64,000 nt of DNA from Aurelia coerulea (taxonomy: Eukaryota; Cnidaria; Scyphozoa; Semaeostomeae; Ulmaridae), in contig CM076959.1 in NCBI GenBank assembly GCA_039566865.1, positions 16,538,501-16,602,500 on the forward strand, in the 5' to 3' direction. The notes below the pieces were generated by a model. It searched no databases and had not been told where the DNA came from. It worked only from the letters and a program-made list of their open reading frames with translations. Below, in pieces: positions 44,111 through 56,541 of the stretch. How positions within the stretch are numbered: position 1 is the stretch's first letter; the number at the start of each line of letters is the position of its first letter. The position numbers and the translations under genes were made by a program.

Positions 44111-47100
44111 CTGCCACCCCAACCTCCTCCCTTACTTCGAAGAGTCGCTCTTTATTATTTCCATTGCAAAGGAACCTAGCGAAGTTTGCAGGAATGCGTC
44201 ATGTACAAAGTATACAACCAAATACAACGCCATTAGAATCTCTGCAAATTCGATTGATTGATGCTGACCAACGGAAACTCGAAGCTCAAAGCAGAGTTTC
44301 AAGAAGTTTGGCCGGACAGAACAAAGTCTTACGAACAAGAATACCATGAAAACAGTTGGCGACAATATTAAATCTTGTATGCAGGTACTATTTTGCTGCT
44401 TTCGCTAAGCATTAACTGATTTATTGTGAAGTTTTCAAATCAATGTGTTTCATTTGAAAACTACGAATATTTGTGCTTTTCTGCCTAGGCCCTTATCGAA
44501 ACGAGGCAGTTATAGTCATTTCAAAATAATGGCGTTTGATTATGAGTCGTAGTTAGGAGCGTCCGGCAGTATTTCAATAGCGATAACTACGACCATATCA
44601 TCAGTCTACTAAAATGGTAAGGACTGAAATATTAACAACAGCAAACACAGTTTGAATTTCATAATGCGCTGATGCTCTAAAAGCCGTGCTTAGTGTCAGA
44701 AGTAGAACTGAAGGGTGCAGAAAATCGAACGTGCTGGAATGATATATCGCAGTTGCTAAGTTGCATCGTCACAATGATGCACATAATTTCATGACGTCAT
44801 AAATGAAAGTCCCTTTGGTCAGCGAGCATGAATTGTTGCTAATATATGCGCGCGCAAGGTTCTCATTTTGAATTATATCTTTAGTTTAGATGTCATGGTG
44901 AACACGGACCTGAAATTTCCTTCGCAGTGGCTGAATCGAGAAAGGTCAACGGAATGGAAAATGGGTGCAAATATGGAAGGAAGCATATTTTGAGTGAAGA
45001 TGCAAATTATGAGGAATACTTTGTGCCAGTCATAGTATACATGACGAAATTGTGTCTTTTCCGCTATAATTGGCACAGTTGAATTGTATTTTGTAGTTTT
45101 AAGCTTTTTAGACTTGATAGAAAAAAACTTTCTCCACGAACGGCTTTCCCCAAAAATTGACACATTTTGCGGTCAGAAGTAAGTGATAAGCATGGCAGGA
45201 ACCTTCAGTCTAGCTAACTGACGGGGCTACCCTGCCGTGTATAAAGAAATTTACAATAAAATGACAAAAAAATGGTTAATGTCTTTCCGTGGTGTTCCAA
45301 AGCTTTGTTCTCTTTCCAAACGTTCGAGATGAAATTTTCGCAGCAGAATGATTTCCACCTGCGCTCCTTTGGAAAACCTGCGGTACAAAAATACCAATGA
45401 CTGCTATTGAGTACTGGATCTGGTAAGAAGGCGAATCAGCTGAAAAGAATACGAAAAATACCACTATTGCGCAAGTGGGAAATAATTTTAAAATGAAAAT
45501 GAAATGAATGGAAGCTGCCTAAAGTGGGAAGGAAGCGGCAGAAAAGTTTCACCTGCGCTAAGTAACATTGGGGGTGCTGACTAATGATAGCACGCGTAGA
45601 CCGCCCCTTCCGAGAGAAGGGGGGTCTACACGTAGGCATAGACGTAGGCTGGCTAACTAATGATCATGCTAATGACTTTGAGGAAGAGCATGTTAACCAT
45701 GACTTTGATAACTTGCCATTTTAGCTGGTGAAACAATGCAGTGAAGCTGTGGAGAAAATATTCACACGAAAAGCTTATTAGTTTAGAAGCTTCTTCTTTG
45801 TATTTCAACTTTTAAAGAGTTGTCAACGAGTTTACTGCTTCAAAGGAAGCATATTTGTTCAAGATAGAGAGCAATTCAAGCAGGATACAGAGAGCACAGC
45901 TGTTTGTTCCGTCCCAACTGGCACCCAAGTTTAGGCCGTGCTGTTTTGTTTGGTCGAAGTTTGAAGAGTGAACTGGACAACTCGAGATATAAAACCTTGA
46001 TAACATTGAAGATTTCGACGAAGAGTGACCCTCCCAAGATCTTATATACGTAAGTATGTTAAGCTGAATGTTCCCTGAAGTACTTGAACTGCTCAAAAAG
46101 GAATCGAAAAGGGAGAAGGCGCCTTTTCATAGGCAGTTTCTTGATCCATTACAGCACGCCACTCCTGGTTTGACCCTGAAGTCAAGGTGCAGCTTCGTTC
46201 TTTCTCCTTTCTTCGAATCTGAACAGAATTAGTGCTTGATTAAGACCCAATGTCCTAGGTAGTTCGTGCGTTAATTGGTTCGTCTTTAGAGTTAACTATA
46301 GAGCGTTTTTTTTAACGACGCGAGCATGTTTTGAACGAGATGTGTGAGTCACGACGTAAGAAGAAGGGCAGCTTCCAGCTAGGCCACGAATCGAAGGTAA
46401 ACATCCCTGAACATCGTCGCATTTCCCACGCCACACCGTTCATGCTAGGAGGTAAATTTGAACAAAACTTAGCGCTTGTAAAGCTCATTGATCACGGATA
46501 TAGATTTTAGAGAATTTTGTGTATTTTAAGAACTCATTCTAGCTCTGCAACTAAAGTAAAACAAAATGTTCAATCTAGAGAAAGTGATTAGTTTCGAAAT
46601 GTTTTGATTGTGGATGTGGTCCGACTGAGTGTATGTAAATTGTGCGGTTTGTGAGGGTTCTTTGAGCATATGAAACTTAGAATAATACGCAACAGATATG
46701 GTTACCACCAAATATTAGTCATTAAAAAGCTGATGAAAGTGTTAAAAAGGATTTTTTTCCCGTGGCGATATCAGACCAAAACTTTCACCATCACAAATCA
46801 TCTGGCCTAGTGGGAAGCTTTTGTGTTGTCAGAAAATACACCTTGCTTTTATGGTGGAAATCTATGGAAAATGTTTGATATATTAGGCATTGAATGTTAG
46901 GATTTATCTTCTTTCCTTTCCTAGCCAACTCAACACCCTTTGTCCTGCCTCTGAAGCCTATTTAAAAAGATTAGAAAAGATGTGTGTTGTGCAAAGGGAG
47001 AGCACAATAGCCTAAGGCTTTCAACATCAGCTGTTCCTCATAGAGCACCATGGTGATCTGCACATTTGCCAAAGCAAAGGAAGGAATGCTGTATGAAAAC

Positions 47101-48226
47101 ATGGCCATTATACATCAAGTCAAACTTTGTGTGGGCTGTAACAATGACCAGCTATCATTTCATTGCCCCAGCTCCCCCACCCTGGGTTGACCTGGCTGTT
47201 GCAGGGCTATTCACCTCCTGTTCAAAGGTTTATAGCACCTGGAGTACTTGATGGATTTGAACGATTTAAGTTTTTGTTGAAAGTGGAAAATCTAATTTTT
47301 TCTCACTCTTTTATTCACAGGTGTAGGAGACAAGGGGGGGGGGGCTAATGTTGGAAAAGTTTTCAAAAATAAACCTTTGTAATTGGGCAGAAATCCACCT
47401 TAAGTTGGGCAAAGTCTTTATACGCAATAGATTTTTTGGTGGGCAGCCCTCCCCCAAATTTCATCTTACCCTACACTCAATGCAGTTTATGAGCACTGAA
47501 AATATTGGTAATTCAACTGAATAGAAAATTCATTGGTAATGAAATGCCTGAAAATGGGCCCAAACATGCTATCAACTTGTAAGGAGTCTCTCACATGGAA
47601 CAATACTTTCTAGCTCACTCATATTATATTAATAGATTTCCATTCACAAAGTTTTTCAAATTTTTTGCAAGACAGGATGATTTATATTTTGCATTCTACA
47701 TATGACAATATTTTGTAATTATGATTGTCAAAATTTTAAGGTCTTCTGTTTACCAGATATACTAAAAGGAAAGTTTTCACAGCTTTGAACCAAATTTCTG
47801 CCTTTTTTTAAAATTGGCCAGTTCATGCGATGATTTTGTTTGTATGCTTTGGAGAATAATCTTGAGATAAGTGATTTTTAACAAATTTCCCTCAGGGACC
47901 CCATGAAGTTGCTGTGAAATCACCCCAAACCGATAAAACCAGATGTTGTGTTTTCAATGCATTTGGGCAGCTTGACACTCGAAAGAGGAATCTTTAGAAT
48001 TCTTGAAAATAATTTTAGTTCCTGAGAAATTTTTTGGTTCAAGCAAATTTACCTTCTTTCAAATATGACGGCCATAATTCTTGTTAGGATTGATAAATTC
48101 CTGAAGATTCCTAAGAATTCTTGGAAATTTTTGCTGTGTTAATGTGCACAAGGCTCGTACTGTAGCTTTATGGTAACTGTATGACAGGCCCCTCTCAAGC
48201 ACCATTTGAGCCCAACCAACTAAAAG
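44111..48226. other. Long intergenic stretch, small repeats only
   Basis: No exon or RNA gene supported. Items seen: a small repeat TGAGTCGTAGTTAGGAGCGT at about 44543-44562; a hairpin GTAGACCGCCCCTTC / GAAGGGGGGTCTAC at 45597-45631; a G-run of 11 near 47334, possibly an element end paired with the C-rich CCCTCCCCC near 47450. Several 60-100 codon frames lack splice context or domains. Confidence 0.4.
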
Positions 48227-48650
48227 TTAGCCTGCGTGCAGACTCAACTGATTTCTTTTCATTTCAGAGAGGTTCTCCTCCAGTAGAGTCTGCGCAACAG
48301 CAACCAAATCCTTGTTTTCAGTTCATGAGAAACGAGGAACCTTTCCTGATTGGCTAAAGCATGCCCCCTTTGTTTGATGGAGCGTCTGTGTCTTTGTTTG
48401 AGTCTGCTGATATTCAATTGGTGTATGCATGAACGAAGCCAGCCAAAGAAACTCTTTTGTGATAAATGTGTGTGGGTGTTTTGTCTACCCTATTCATAAG
48501 GCAGCTCTATTTAATTAAATTCAATGAGTTAGTCCCTCAATCCTTGGAACCGCACCTGACCAAGAACAAGGATTTGGTCGCTGTTGCACAGACTCTACTG
48601 GAGGAGAACCTCTTTGAGAAGAAAGCAGTAGAGTCTGCATGCAGGCTACT
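48227..48650. repeat. Foldback element with about 90-bp arms
   Basis: The left arm (48227-48318) reads TTAGCCTGCGTGCAGACTCA then AGAGGTTCTCCTCCAGTAGA. The right arm (48561-48650) is its inverse, roughly 85% identical. The spacer of about 240 bp is AT-rich. An 84-codon frame at 48466-48720 crosses the right arm but is best seen as a by-product. Confidence 0.8.
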
Positions 48651-48959
48651 AAAAGTGGAACCAACTGAAAAAGATTATCATTTTCCCAGGATAGTGATTT
48701 ATCATGAGGTAGTGTACTGAGTATTAACAGTGAGAAAATTAATTGCCAGTAGGAGTCATTAAAACCCAATATTGTTGAATAAAAGCAAAAATAAAAACAA
48801 CTGGTATTTTGAGTCAAATTTCTTGTTTATGAAATGTATCATTAACTTTCTATTTACTTTCCTTTCCATAAATATTTACTTTTTCATATCTTCTCTCTCC
48901 TTTCCTTACAGGACAGATCTAAATATTACTTCCTGTGAACCCAGTCAACTATCTCCAAG

Positions 48960-49255
48960 ATGCGTGAGCTAAGTTCATACCACCAACTTTGTAACAGTGC
49001 AGTTGAACTTTCGCCTCAAGCAGGTACAAGCTCTGACAATTCCTCCCCACGTTCCAGTACAACTGAGGATGATTTGCTGGAGATAGGTCGTAGCACAGAG
49101 CAGGGTGGCACCTCAAAACCGATCTACAGTTTCTCAATACCAGATTTTATAAAGCATGAAAGGCAGCCGGTGACATCTGCAGCTAATAATACACCAACTG
49201 AGGAATCATTAACTGTGTTGCAAAATATTGAAAGACCAAGAGAAGTCAAAAGGAG
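48960..49255 (+). CDS. Unknown disordered protein with SIM-type motif, exon 1 of 6 in window
   Basis: First coding exon of a gene whose exons (48960-49255, 53062-53301, 56208-56541, 57248-57349, 58937-59239, 61047-61178) join in one open frame of 469 codons with good splice sites; it likely continues beyond the window. The exon begins at 48912 after TTCCTTACAG. An in-frame TGA precedes ATG 48960, so I take this ATG as the start with 48 nt of 5' UTR in the exon. It encodes MRELSSYHQL, a Ser/Thr-rich acidic region (SSDNSSPRSSTTEDDLLEIG) and IERPREVKRR, donor AAGGAG|GTAATT. The whole protein is polar, with two Arg/Glu helical segments and an FIDLTD motif that could bind SUMO. I do not recognise the family. 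A nuclear scaffold or ubiquitin/SUMO-linked role is only a guess. Confidence 0.6.
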
Positions 49256-49344
49256 GTAATTTCTCAATCTGCTTATAATTTTGAATTTGATGAGTTTTTG
49301 ACAAATTAAAAATTTGGAAAAGGTATGACCGAGCTTTGAAGTTG

Positions 49345-49400
49345 GTACTTCCTCCTATCTAAACAGTTGCTCTACCAACTAAGATACCTCACTATGCTAA
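49345..49400 (-). repeat. Possible tRNA-derived SINE fragment
   Basis: The minus strand reads TATCTTAGTTGGTAGAGCAA, an A-box-like tRNA D-arm. The remainder does not fold as a tRNA and the B-box is degenerate. Confidence 0.35.
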
Positions 49401-49639
49401 TGCTTGTAAGCATAGTTCACTGATATCCAGAATTGTGCTTCAGTGAACTACAGTACCGGCCATGCTTTCCCTGCCTAAGAATTCTTGTTGAGAAAAATTT
49501 AGTCTTTCATATGGCTAATGAATTTTTATCATAGCATAAAGAATTAAAATACGGTATAAAGCCTAGGTTCATGTATTGCTCTCCTTAATATCTGAAATTG
49601 CAAACCACGCAAGCCTACTGTTGATATTAACCATATCTG

Positions 49640-50735
49640 CAGGCCTTTTCGTAAAGAAATTTCCACAAGGGCGTCCTATCGCCCTCGTAGTTAAGCTTAG
49701 GAGGGCGATCGCCCCTTAAAATAGTCTCGTGTTTTACTTGTTTTTACTGATAAGCAATGAAAGCTTCCAAGGTCTTGTTCTTGCAACTTGGACTGTTTCC
49801 TTTATGTTCACTTCACCAGAGAGAAAAGAGTCCACTCGAACAGACTACACATTTTTAATGCAAAGTTACAAGATTTTATTCCATGTGTTTGCAATGTTCT
49901 TCTTTGTTGCTCCATTATTTTTCCTAAGTTAGCAAAAGGTCACAGCAGTTAAGCCAGCCACTTTCCTGTTGTTCCCTTGATTGAGTGTGAAGCCCCAGTC
50001 AAGATAAATAAAGATTCCACAAAAGTCATTAACAGATCAGAGAAGGCGATTAGAGTAGTGGATGTAAGCCCTTGAAACAAAACAACCAAGTCTCCATTAC
50101 AATTTCGTCAGAAAACTTTACTCAAACTTGTAGCAGGCCTGATCTACGTAGCAGAGAAGAACTGCAGAATGTTAAACTGGAGAACGATTTTGTAAGAAAG
50201 TTAAGATAACTGTGAGTACTATTCATTCTATTGACAGACCCTGATCTTAAAGAAAGATTTAGTTAAATAAACTGGGAACCTCGATGACGATGAAGAAGAG
50301 GGTTGATACATATATCGCAAATTCTGCAAAGAAATTTTTAAGGACCACTGATTTTGCTCTTCATTTTGCAGTTCTTTCAAGTTTCTTGCTAAAATCATTT
50401 TGCTAAAGACAAATTGAGAAACATTAACATTTTAGAGTCTGTTTGGGTTTTCTTCACCTTATTTGCTGCACTAGTGGTTAGCCTTCACAACGAGTTTCTT
50501 TTGTAAAGATGTCGAAAAAGAGCTATTCTGTAAAATAGTATGAGCACCGAGTGATGACTGAAGGAACAAGTTCAAATCAAGACGGCTTCGTTCCAAAAGT
50601 CTTTTGTAAACGAAATCCTGTTGGAGCTTCGGGCTAAATACCTTTTTGCAAGGGCAGTCAATAGCCCACGTAAAACATTTTGCGAGGGCGCTGGCGAGGG
50701 CAAGGGCGATCGCCCGCGTAAAACGAAAAGGCCTG
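49640..50735. mobile_element. hAT-like non-autonomous element, 1.1 kb, perfect 8-bp duplication
   Basis: Terminal repeats CAGGCCTTTTCG and CGAAAAGGCCTG, flanked by CATATCTG at 49632-49639 and 50736-50743. Subterminal sequence is rich in GGGCGATCGCCC/GAGGGCG motifs at both ends (49690-49720, 50655-50720), likely transposase sites. It lies in intron 1 of the unknown multi-exon gene. No transposase ORF. Confidence 0.9.
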
Positions 50736-50743
50736 CATATCTG

Positions 50744-51628
50744 TCATATCACTCAAACTGTAGCATGTATGCATTGCCATGCAGCCAAAGTAAAATATAT
50801 TGACCAAGTGCCCTTGCACCAAAACTACTAATCCGTTAACATATCGTATGTAGTTTTATGTAGTTAGGTAAAGTAGGTGTGGTGTGGTGTGGTGTGGTGT
50901 GAGTACTGTGTATCTCCGTCATGGGCTGAGCCTTTTTGGAGATTGACATTGTAGATTGTAGAATTCTTGTCAAGGTGATGTATAAAAAGCCTAACTGTAT
51001 GCTCATTAAGTATCAATGTTGAATGCGTAATTATAGGAAGGCGGTCATTGAAGTTATTGTTACGGTACCACAAGAATTCTAGTACCTGCCATCTTTATTT
51101 ATATGTCATGTTCAATTTCCCATTCTGGGGCCTGGAATATAGTTTTTCCTTCAATGTCAGTTGTTCCCAGACCTCACATTAAGATGACTCAGTTGGTACA
51201 GTTAACCACCTGCAATAGAAAGTTCATAGCTCGATCTCACCGTAGTTTTCCAAATTTTCCAATTGAAAATGTACCAAATCGATTTTATAGAGGTACCTAA
51301 ATAATACTTAGAGAAAATCTATTGCATTGCACACCAACGAAGTACTGTAGCACTTGTCATTTATCGCTCCTGTGCAGAAATTCTGTATTAAAACTTGCAC
51401 TAATGATAACCGTGGCTTCCAGAGAACGGTAATGACATCAGAGGCACAATCACAGACAGAAGTTTTGTTTGTGAGTCAGGTTGTAGGTGTACAATGAGTC
51501 TTGACATATATAATTTTAGAAATGTAGCCTGGAAAACAGGAAGCTGAATATGAGAAACTGAAGCTTTTAATTTGATGCGGAAAAGAATGACTGAGAGGCC
51601 CTTTACATGTCGTGAAATTTAACCTGTG
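50744..51628. other. Intron 1, middle part
   Basis: Contains a GGTGT microsatellite (50878-50901, about four copies) and, near 51185-51242, tRNA-like sequence GATGACTCAGTTGGTACAG ... AGCTCGATCTC, a candidate tRNA-derived SINE. No exon seen. Confidence 0.4.
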
Positions 51629-51893
51629 TTAAGCTTCGACGATGTTAGCTGGCAAGCAGTTCCAATCTTTTATTATTCGCTGAGAATAAAAGTTCTTTCT
51701 CACATCTAATCTGCATTTGTTCAACACTATTTTGTATTTATGACCCCTTGTCTTATTGTCGTTGATCTTGAAGAACTTTGAGGGGTCAGTGTCAACGAGG
51801 CCATGAAATATTTTGTAAGTGGTTATCATGTCACCGCGCTTTCTCCTATACTGAAGAGTCGGTAATTTTAAAGCTTGTAATCTTTCTTTAATC
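51629..51893 (-). pseudogene. LINE reverse transcriptase C-terminal fragment
   Basis: The minus strand encodes KLPTLQYRRKRGDMITTYKI, then FHGLVDTDPSKFF, TRGHKYKI and CRLDVRKNFYSQRIIKDWNC. This is the thumb/C-terminal tail typical of CR1/jockey-like reverse transcriptases found in many animal genomes. It is truncated, with no catalytic FADD, and is unrelated in detail to the LINE at 3363. A dead insertion inside intron 1. Confidence 0.8.
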
Positions 51894-53061
51894 TGTTAAG
51901 TTCAACAGGGGTTGAGTTTCAATTGCATTGCCTATTTTGCCTTGCGTTTACATGAAATCTCAACATGGGCTGAAATTTCTGATGTAAAAGGCCTCTGAGT
52001 CTTTGACAAAAATTTTAAAGATCATTTTACATTTTGCAGTTTGGTTAGCATGCTGTTTTCAAGCCAGGAAGATAATCCAAAAAGAGCAAGTTTGCACAGA
52101 TCAATTTTGAGTGCAATCTAGAGCTAATTCATACACCATCTTAAATCTTGATAACAGATCAGAGGATATGACACTTTGTTTAGGATTCTGAGGGATGGAC
52201 ATTCAGAACCACAAAGTTTTGTGTGCTGCAGCAAATAGGATGCACTGTATGCTGATAAAATGGTTTTGATAATAGGAAGACAAAAGCCTCTTCTCAGTCA
52301 TAATCTAAAACCACAGATTGTGTGTATGTGTGTGTGTATGTCTGTTATCAGCGCATAAAAGAGCTTTCTTGAATGTTCAAATTGCATCAGCAAACCAAAA
52401 ATCGGCTAAGAATTTTAACAGTTTCAAACATAAGATCAAGTACAAATTTTTAAAGACCAAAAGAATCAAGAAAACAGCCCCTATGTATATAACTAAAATT
52501 CCAAAAGCTGCAAACATTGCATCATTACTTTCTACCTTAGACACAAAATAGATATTTTTCCCCTTTTTTCTTCCTTTTTTTCTCTCTCTTCTTTCATGAA
52601 AACGTTTCTTTCATGACACATCTGGAGGGACCATTATAGAAACAAAGTCTCACAGATCTTTTAATTCTATCCTTGCCATTTTAAACTGGGGATGTATATG
52701 ATGTATTTAGTTTTATATTTAGTGTACGGTTAGAAGAGGGCCTAACTACTCAAAGAAACAGGCATCTGTTTGGTCTTTAGCGCTTTTTTCTTTTCCAGTG
52801 CTGATGTTTCGCCCACTAGGGCATCTTCAGAGCGACTTAAACCAACATCAATCAACTAAAATGCAACAACGATACCAGTATGATACTACTGCAATTATTA
52901 TTAAAAACTTGAAAACTTCTGGTCTAAGGCCAGTCATATTGTCATTGTTCCGGCAGGCTCTATTCGGTGGACCCCCAAGACCCAAGACCCCGGATCCCAA
53001 AGAAGTAGAGTCAAGTTGTTTACTATAGGTTTCTCTGATGTTTCTTTCTGCTCACCCTTAG
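51894..53061. other. Intron 1, right part
   Basis: A TG microsatellite lies at 52318-52340. The region before the acceptor TTCTGCTCACCCTTAG (53046-53061) holds no recognised exon. Confidence 0.4.
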
Positions 53062-53301
53062 ACACGACCAAAGGGATACTGTTGAAACAGTGAATGATTC
53101 AAATACACAGGGAGCTACCAACACATCAAACTGTCGAAAGAACAAAAGAAGGAGAGTTAATCAAGGAACTAGTGATCGTAGTCCAGAATTTATTGATTTG
53201 ACTGATGTAGCTGATCAAGATGATACACCATCAGTTAGAGTGTTAGAAGAGATTAATCAAAGTCCATATCTTGATTCATCAATAGTCGTTGAAAGTCCAC
53301 G
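53062..53301 (+). CDS. Unknown disordered protein, exon 2 of 6 (FIDLTD motif)
   Basis: Acceptor CTCACCCTTAG, donor CCACG|GTAAGT; phase 2 in and out. It encodes RHDQRDTVETVNDSNTQG, a basic patch CRKNKRRRV that could act as a nuclear localisation signal, then SDRSPEFIDLTDVADQDDTP. FIDLTD flanked by acidic residues is the classic layout of a SUMO-interacting motif. The exon ends SSIVVESPR, a second hydrophobic SIM-like core (IVVE). Confidence 0.75.
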
Positions 53302-53787
53302 GTAAGTGCTTTAAGGGTTCAGCCCTTGATCAAGTAGACGCTGAGAGAACATGCATGATTTCCCTTGTCAATAAAGACAGTACAGATTTTGTCATAAATT
53401 CTAAAGATTTTTCGATTGAACACAAAAGTGAAAGAAGCTCTCAAGCTGGTTTTCTACCAGGCGAAAAATGTTGCGTGATGCAACAAATGTTGCACAAAAA
53501 TGTCACTTGACGCTACTTAATCGAACCTTTCCTATGAAAATATACAAAAATGTTGCTCGATCCAGACTATTTAGTAGAATAGCTAAAGGAGATCTATTAA
53601 ATAATTTGTAAATATTTGTCATCTGATATTTTCATCTGAGATTCGAATTCAGCATGCTAACTTTAGTCAACAGTTTGTCCCAAAAATGTGCCCCATTTGT
53701 GTGGCTCCTGTAGATTAGCTGTAACATCAATTGTCCTGTTTTTATACGGTTGCATTGGTTGGGTTAGCATAGGGATAAAATCTTTCA

Positions 53788-54245
53788 AATTTTCATTAAG
53801 GTGGATGTAAAATTCAGCGACATGTTTCTTTGCATTGAATGGCTTTATAGGAACCTACGGTACTTTGCCGTAAATCTGCAGTGGAAATTTTTTGATATCC
53901 TCATTTTTTCCAAATTGGCCGCAATTTAATTATCTTCGAAAAATTCATCGAAAATTTTGAACAAATTTAAATCATCGTAAATCCTACGCCAATAGAGAAC
54001 AAATGGTATAACCTTAAAAAAACATAGTTTATGAAGGTCTACAATAGGTTTAGGATTTAGAAATTTGATGACGTCATTGCCTCAAATTTGATAAATGCCA
54101 CCATTTTGAAACAAATCAAGATATCAATAAATCTCCACGGCAGGTTCACAGCAAAAAACCCTAAGTTCCTTCCAAACCATTTAATTCTAAGAAAACTGTG
54201 ATAAAATTTTGCACCGACCTTTTTAAAGATTTGAGCTCAATGTTT
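53788..54245. repeat. Inverted-repeat element (GGTGGGTGTA family)
   Basis: Left TTAAGGTGGATGTAAAATTC; right GATAAAATTTTGCACCGACC then TTTTTAAAGATTTGAGCTC. The interior matches 57770-58265 closely (for example TTTTTTGATATC, AATAGAGAACAAATGGTATA). Lies in intron 2. Confidence 0.75.
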
Positions 54246-55864
54246 GTTAGGCTTCAACTTAGAGTCTAAGGCACATATGTGTAAAATACTGCAATTCTTA
54301 GCTTTCCAATGCCTTTTAAAGTTTGTGTTTCTCTTTTGTCAAGCGTCCTATTCTCTAACATCTTTTTAACCATTATTTCAGCCATCAAGCATAATTTTTC
54401 TGAAAATATATAGATTATCAGCGAAAAGGTTCTCTACTGTGTATTTACATTACTCATATGTGTAGGTACGAGGCCATGTAAAGTTAAATCTAACAATATC
54501 ATTTGTTGTTGTTGATTTGAATTGATTTGAACCTATTCTCGCCATTTTCTTCTCTTTGGTCCCTGAATCCATCTTGGCGTTGGTGTAGTTCTGCAAGTGA
54601 TGTTCAAATTATCATGGAAAGTCGAAAAATCAGCACATTAGGCTCCCTCTTCAGGACAGTGGCTCCCTGCCTCCTCTTTTAGGTCACTCAGCGTTGTCGC
54701 CACCAGCCTATTGTCTTATAGGAATTCCTACATTTTTTGAACCGTCAATAAGGCAGGCATACCTGTAAAGTGAATCCTAAGTTTGGTACCAGCATTATCT
54801 ATTTCAAAAATTCATAAAATCACAGCATGGAATTTGCTATTTTTTATTCACTGAGTGCTTTTTGCGTTGCATTCCTGAATCATAGTCAATATAGAAACAG
54901 CTGTGGCTGAATATAGATGGTTCACATGTGAATAAAGTTTCAATGCATGAATGACTGAATAGATTCCAGTCTTCAGAATTATGAATAAAATTGAATTGAA
55001 TTGAATTCAGAGATTGATTTGTTGATTGGGTTGGTTGTTGATGTGTCAATTAAAAGTTGTTTACTATGATTAATGTATGTGTTGCATGCAGCTTAGGGCG
55101 TATTTGATTAGTGATTCTTACAGAATAAATGAACTCTTTAGCGGGCAATTTTCCCCAAAACCTCTCCAGTTTCAGTTATCATGAAATCGTTACCTACAGT
55201 ACTTCCCAAGTCCAAAATGTATATATTTTCTGCCATATTTGAACCTTCTTCAATAATCACTTTAGGGAAGGTTCATTATTTATGCCTCAGGTTGGCACCG
55301 AAGAGAAATAAAACATCGAATTTTTTTCTCACTTACCCAACCTTTCAATGAAAAAACTAATAATTACCCAACCTAAATCATTGTCAAAAAATATTTTACC
55401 CAACCTTTGGACTCCGACCAACCTTCAAACCAACCTTTGGTTTTGTACCGAATATTTCTGTCACCCAACCCTTTCAAAGAACAGTTTTTTTACCCAACCT
55501 TTTAACAAGCCAGCAAATTGATTACCCAACCAATTTCTCTTCGGTCACAACCCGTAGCACAAATAATGAACGGTCCCTTATGTGAAAGAAAATCGATGTA
55601 ATCTCGTTTTGCACAGTTGCTGGAGAAAGGAGGTCTCGGCTCAGGTTGGCTCAGGTTAAAGGGGCTCGTTAGCCATGTATGAAGATCATTTGGACAAAAT
55701 AAAGCTGAAAATACCGCAGGAAATATGCCTTTCAATAGGCCACTCATGATTAAGAATATACATTGACAGCTCAGACTTTTCTCTATTGGAGCAAGGAGGT
55801 TATTCTAAACTGCATTATGGGTATTACTTTACTACGTGCCCCGTGCAATTTTTGACATTGATGC
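54246..55864. other. Intron 2, middle part
   Basis: No exon found. At 55330-55545 there is a stretch of repeated TTACCCAACC motifs (TTACCCAACCTTT occurs several times), an irregular minisatellite. GAATTGAATTGAATT near 54992 is a short simple repeat. Confidence 0.45.
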
Positions 55865-55868
55865 TTAA

Positions 55869-56146
55869 AGGGGTTCCGTCGCCAAACAATAAACAAATCT
55901 GTTAACTCCCACATGTCACTAATTATCCATTGTTCATCCATTGTTTTCTGCAGTTTGTTTGGTGGCTTCACCCAAGCCACCAAAAAGTGGCCGTTAAGAA
56001 TCCATTTATATCCGAGCAATCGTAGAAGATATGAATGTTTGGTTTGTTCCTTAGTGAAGTACAATGATTTATTTCCAAACAGCAACTTTCATTTTGAAAA
56101 AAATATAAAAATCATCGTTTGTTTATATTTTGGCGACGGAGCCCAT
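55869..56146. mobile_element. Non-autonomous element with TTAA target duplication
   Basis: Second copy of the element at 15421-15733: ends AGGGGTTCCGTCGCCAAA and TTTGGCGACGGAGCCCAT, TTAA at 55865-55868 and 56147-56150. Its right end is only about 60 bp from the exon 3 acceptor. Confidence 0.8.
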
Positions 56147-56207
56147 TTAACTTCATCAAAGATAATTAATTGCTTGATTGATCTAGATTGTATTTCTCTC
56201 ATTGCAG

Positions 56208-56541
56208 AGAATTATCTCACAATCGTACACAAATGTCTGAATTTGCAGTTACGTACGAGAGCGTTGCAGACGATCTTCAGCGTTTCAGAAGAAGGCTACG
56301 TGAATCACGCGAGAGAATTGACCAAATAAGGCGTGAATTCACAGCTAGGGAATCAAGGTTCAGGAATCGACTTTCACACAGGAGCAACCCGTGCACTGAG
56401 GATCAAAGAATCGTATCTGATGGACCGGCCTATACATCACAAAGTGATGTTGATCGTGAATCGCAGCGGCATCAAGCAGCTGCCAACGCAACGCCCTATG
56501 ACTACAGGAGTACAGAAGCGCCAGTTATTACTTTAGATGAT
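56208..56541 (+). CDS. Unknown disordered protein, exon 3 of 6 (charged helix)
   Basis: Acceptor CTCTCATTGCAG, donor GATGAT|GTAAGT; its first base completes an Arg codon. It encodes ELSHNRTQMSEFAVTYESV, then a long Arg/Glu helix (DDLQRFRRRLRESRERIDQI and on to SRFRNRLSH), probably a coiled coil or single helix, and ends TEAPVITLDD, another SIM-like VITL core beside acidic residues. The longest single exon of the gene seen here. Confidence 0.75.

Noticed and set aside
48466..48720. 84-codon open frame as an upstream exon of the unknown gene
   Set aside because: It overlaps one arm of a foldback element, and its frame does not connect to the exon at 48960, which has an in-frame stop before its ATG.
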